A stretch of DNA of 5,503 bases from a bacterium. GTDB taxonomy: Bacteria; SZUA-182; SZUA-191; JAJRXT01. Below are positions 5,083 to 5,503 of this stretch, piece after piece. The notes under the pieces are model-generated. The model searched no databases. It saw only the letters and a program-made list of their open reading frames with translations, and was not told the DNA's origin. Every line of letters begins with the position of its first letter. Within the stretch, counting starts at the first letter, position 1. A program made the translations under genes and the position numbers. Location: NCBI GenBank assembly GCA_024277605.1, contig JAJRUU010000019.1:1-5503 (forward strand), given 5' to 3'.

Positions 5083-5279
5083 AGGCCTTTATTCCTTAAA
5101 CTTATTTATGAAATACCATAGGGTGTATTTCGTAAAGCAGAAAAACCCCACTATCCTGAGCTATTCATAAATTTAGGCTGGGCTTGCAAGACACCCCTTA
5201 TGAGACAAGGCCTATGAGCCAACGTCCTGAAGAAACAGGCTATGCCTGCCCGAATTTTTCGGACTATATGTTGAAAATG
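5083..5279 (-). promoter_or_regulatory. ffh: Long structured 5' leader of ffh
   Basis: If transcription starts about 7 nt after the -10 box at 5286-5291, the ffh leader is about 197 nt. It contains the right arm of the 109-bp inverted repeat (5154-5262) and a further hairpin at 5105-5136: TTTATGAAATAC pairs with GTATTTCGTAAA in 11 of 12 positions around an 8-nt loop. That hairpin ends 22 nt before the TTG start. I do not recognise a known riboswitch or T-box in it. Confidence 0.45.
5154..5262 (-). repeat. Right arm of 109-bp inverted repeat flanking ffh
   Basis: This is the partner of 3642-3750 in opposite orientation, 71 nt upstream of the ffh TTG start and downstream of its promoter. The inner hairpins are kept (CCGAA-3-TTCGG, CAGGC-3-GCCTG), but the outer ACGTCC/GGACGT closing stem is shortened to GTCC/GGAC. 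The match stops sharply at both ends, as for a defined element rather than a gradual duplication of coding sequence. Confidence 0.9.
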
Positions 5280-5285
5280 TAGTTA

Positions 5286-5314
5286 AGTATAAACAAAACG
5301 GCTTATTCTGTCAA
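5286..5314 (-). promoter_or_regulatory. ffh: Near-consensus sigma70 promoter of the ffh cluster
   Basis: On the minus strand a perfect -35 box TTGACA (5314-5309) is followed by a 17-bp spacer and the -10 box TATACT (5291-5286; 5 of 6 consensus bases). It points towards ffh and is the best promoter in the window. It lies about 55 nt inside the presumed end of the insertion sequence, so that insertion has not disrupted it. Confidence 0.8.
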
Positions 5315-5368
5315 GCGTATTGATGATTTCATGAATAATTTAAGTGTAATTTACCTGAGTCGTGTGGT

Positions 5369-5503
5369 TGTGCTAGCCTAAAATTGACCAGGAAAAGTGG
5401 ATTTCGCTAGCCGAAAATTGACCACCCTGAGCGAAGTGCCTCCAGTACAATGGTCGGAAAAATTCGATCATTTGGAAGGGGGTAAAGGAGTGCTCAAGAT
5501 GGA
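5369..5503 (+). mobile_element. Left end of an IS21-type insertion sequence (partial)
   Basis: Two direct repeats, GCTAGCCTAAAATTGACCA (5372-5390) and GCTAGCCGAAAATTGACCA (5406-5424), match in 18 of 19 positions. Multiple terminal repeats of this kind at an end starting with TG, followed by a rightward transposase gene, are characteristic of IS21-family elements. The tip is probably TGTGCTAGCC at 5369. The element runs off the window, so neither the other end nor a target duplication can be checked. It reads divergently from ffh. Confidence 0.6.
5490..5503 (+). CDS. istA: Start of putative IS21 transposase IstA (cut by window edge)
   Basis: Only the first codons are present: GTG CTC AAG ATG GA, open to the edge. 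The GTG at 5490 is preceded by GGAAGGGGG; the in-frame ATG at 5499-5501 is preceded by AAAGGAG with 8 nt spacing, so either may be the start. IstA proteins often begin with a short stretch such as MLKME, which fits. The identification rests on the terminal repeats and position, not on protein sequence. Confidence 0.35.

Noticed and set aside
5360..5370. TCGTGTGGTT shared between the IS end region and the 78-bp element (minus strand near 3475-3485)
   Set aside because: Ten matching bases without similar flanks is compatible with chance in this window.

Overview
The window carries one minus-strand cluster of conserved bacterial housekeeping genes. In transcription order (high to low coordinates) they are ffh (SRP GTPase), rpsP (S16), khpA (KH-domain RNA-binding protein), rimM (16S maturation), trmD (tRNA m1G37 methyltransferase), rplS (L19) and rnhB (RNase HII). 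This order is typical of Firmicutes/Clostridia and Chloroflexota. The ylxM and ylqD genes that often sit in this cluster in Firmicutes are absent. The protein sequences and the abundance of small palindromic repeats would fit a Dehalococcoidia-like or clostridial environmental genome, but no taxon can be fixed from the sequence alone. Strong Shine-Dalgarno sites before khpA, rpsP and rplS confirm a bacterium.

Layout. Positions 1-45 hold a hairpin downstream of rnhB. Positions 46-2547 hold rnhB, rplS, trmD and rimM; trmD and rimM are 6 nt apart, while the rplS-rnhB and trmD-rplS gaps contain hairpins. Positions 2548-2649 form a gap with a perfect hairpin 13 nt before the rimM ATG. khpA lies at 2650-2880. 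Positions 2881-3072 hold palindromic repeat elements, one of which overlaps the rpsP stop codon. rpsP lies at 3073-3330. Positions 3331-3744 have no gene but hold a likely rpsP promoter, a 78-bp two-hairpin element, further hairpins and one arm of a large inverted repeat. ffh occupies 3745-5082. Positions 5083-5314 hold a long structured leader, the other arm of the inverted repeat and a near-consensus sigma70 promoter. From about 5369 to the right edge lies what looks like the left end of an IS21-type insertion sequence, reading away from ffh.

Two things stand out. First, ffh, normally essential, has an in-frame TAA at codon 56; the frame is otherwise intact (445 codons if the stop is counted as one) and every GTPase and M-domain motif is preserved. 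Second, ffh is bracketed by a 109-bp inverted repeat (99/109 identical). The two arms lie in the predicted 5' leader and at the 3' end of the ffh message, with the ffh stop codon inside one arm. A transcript covering both could fold into a long panhandle, because six of the ten differences become G-U pairs. Whether this is regulation, a relic of mobile repeats or chance cannot be decided here.

Functionally the genes belong together: Ffh targets nascent membrane proteins, S16 and L19 are ribosomal proteins, RimM and KhpA act on RNA or ribosome maturation, TrmD modifies tRNA to keep the reading frame, and RnhB removes ribonucleotides from DNA.
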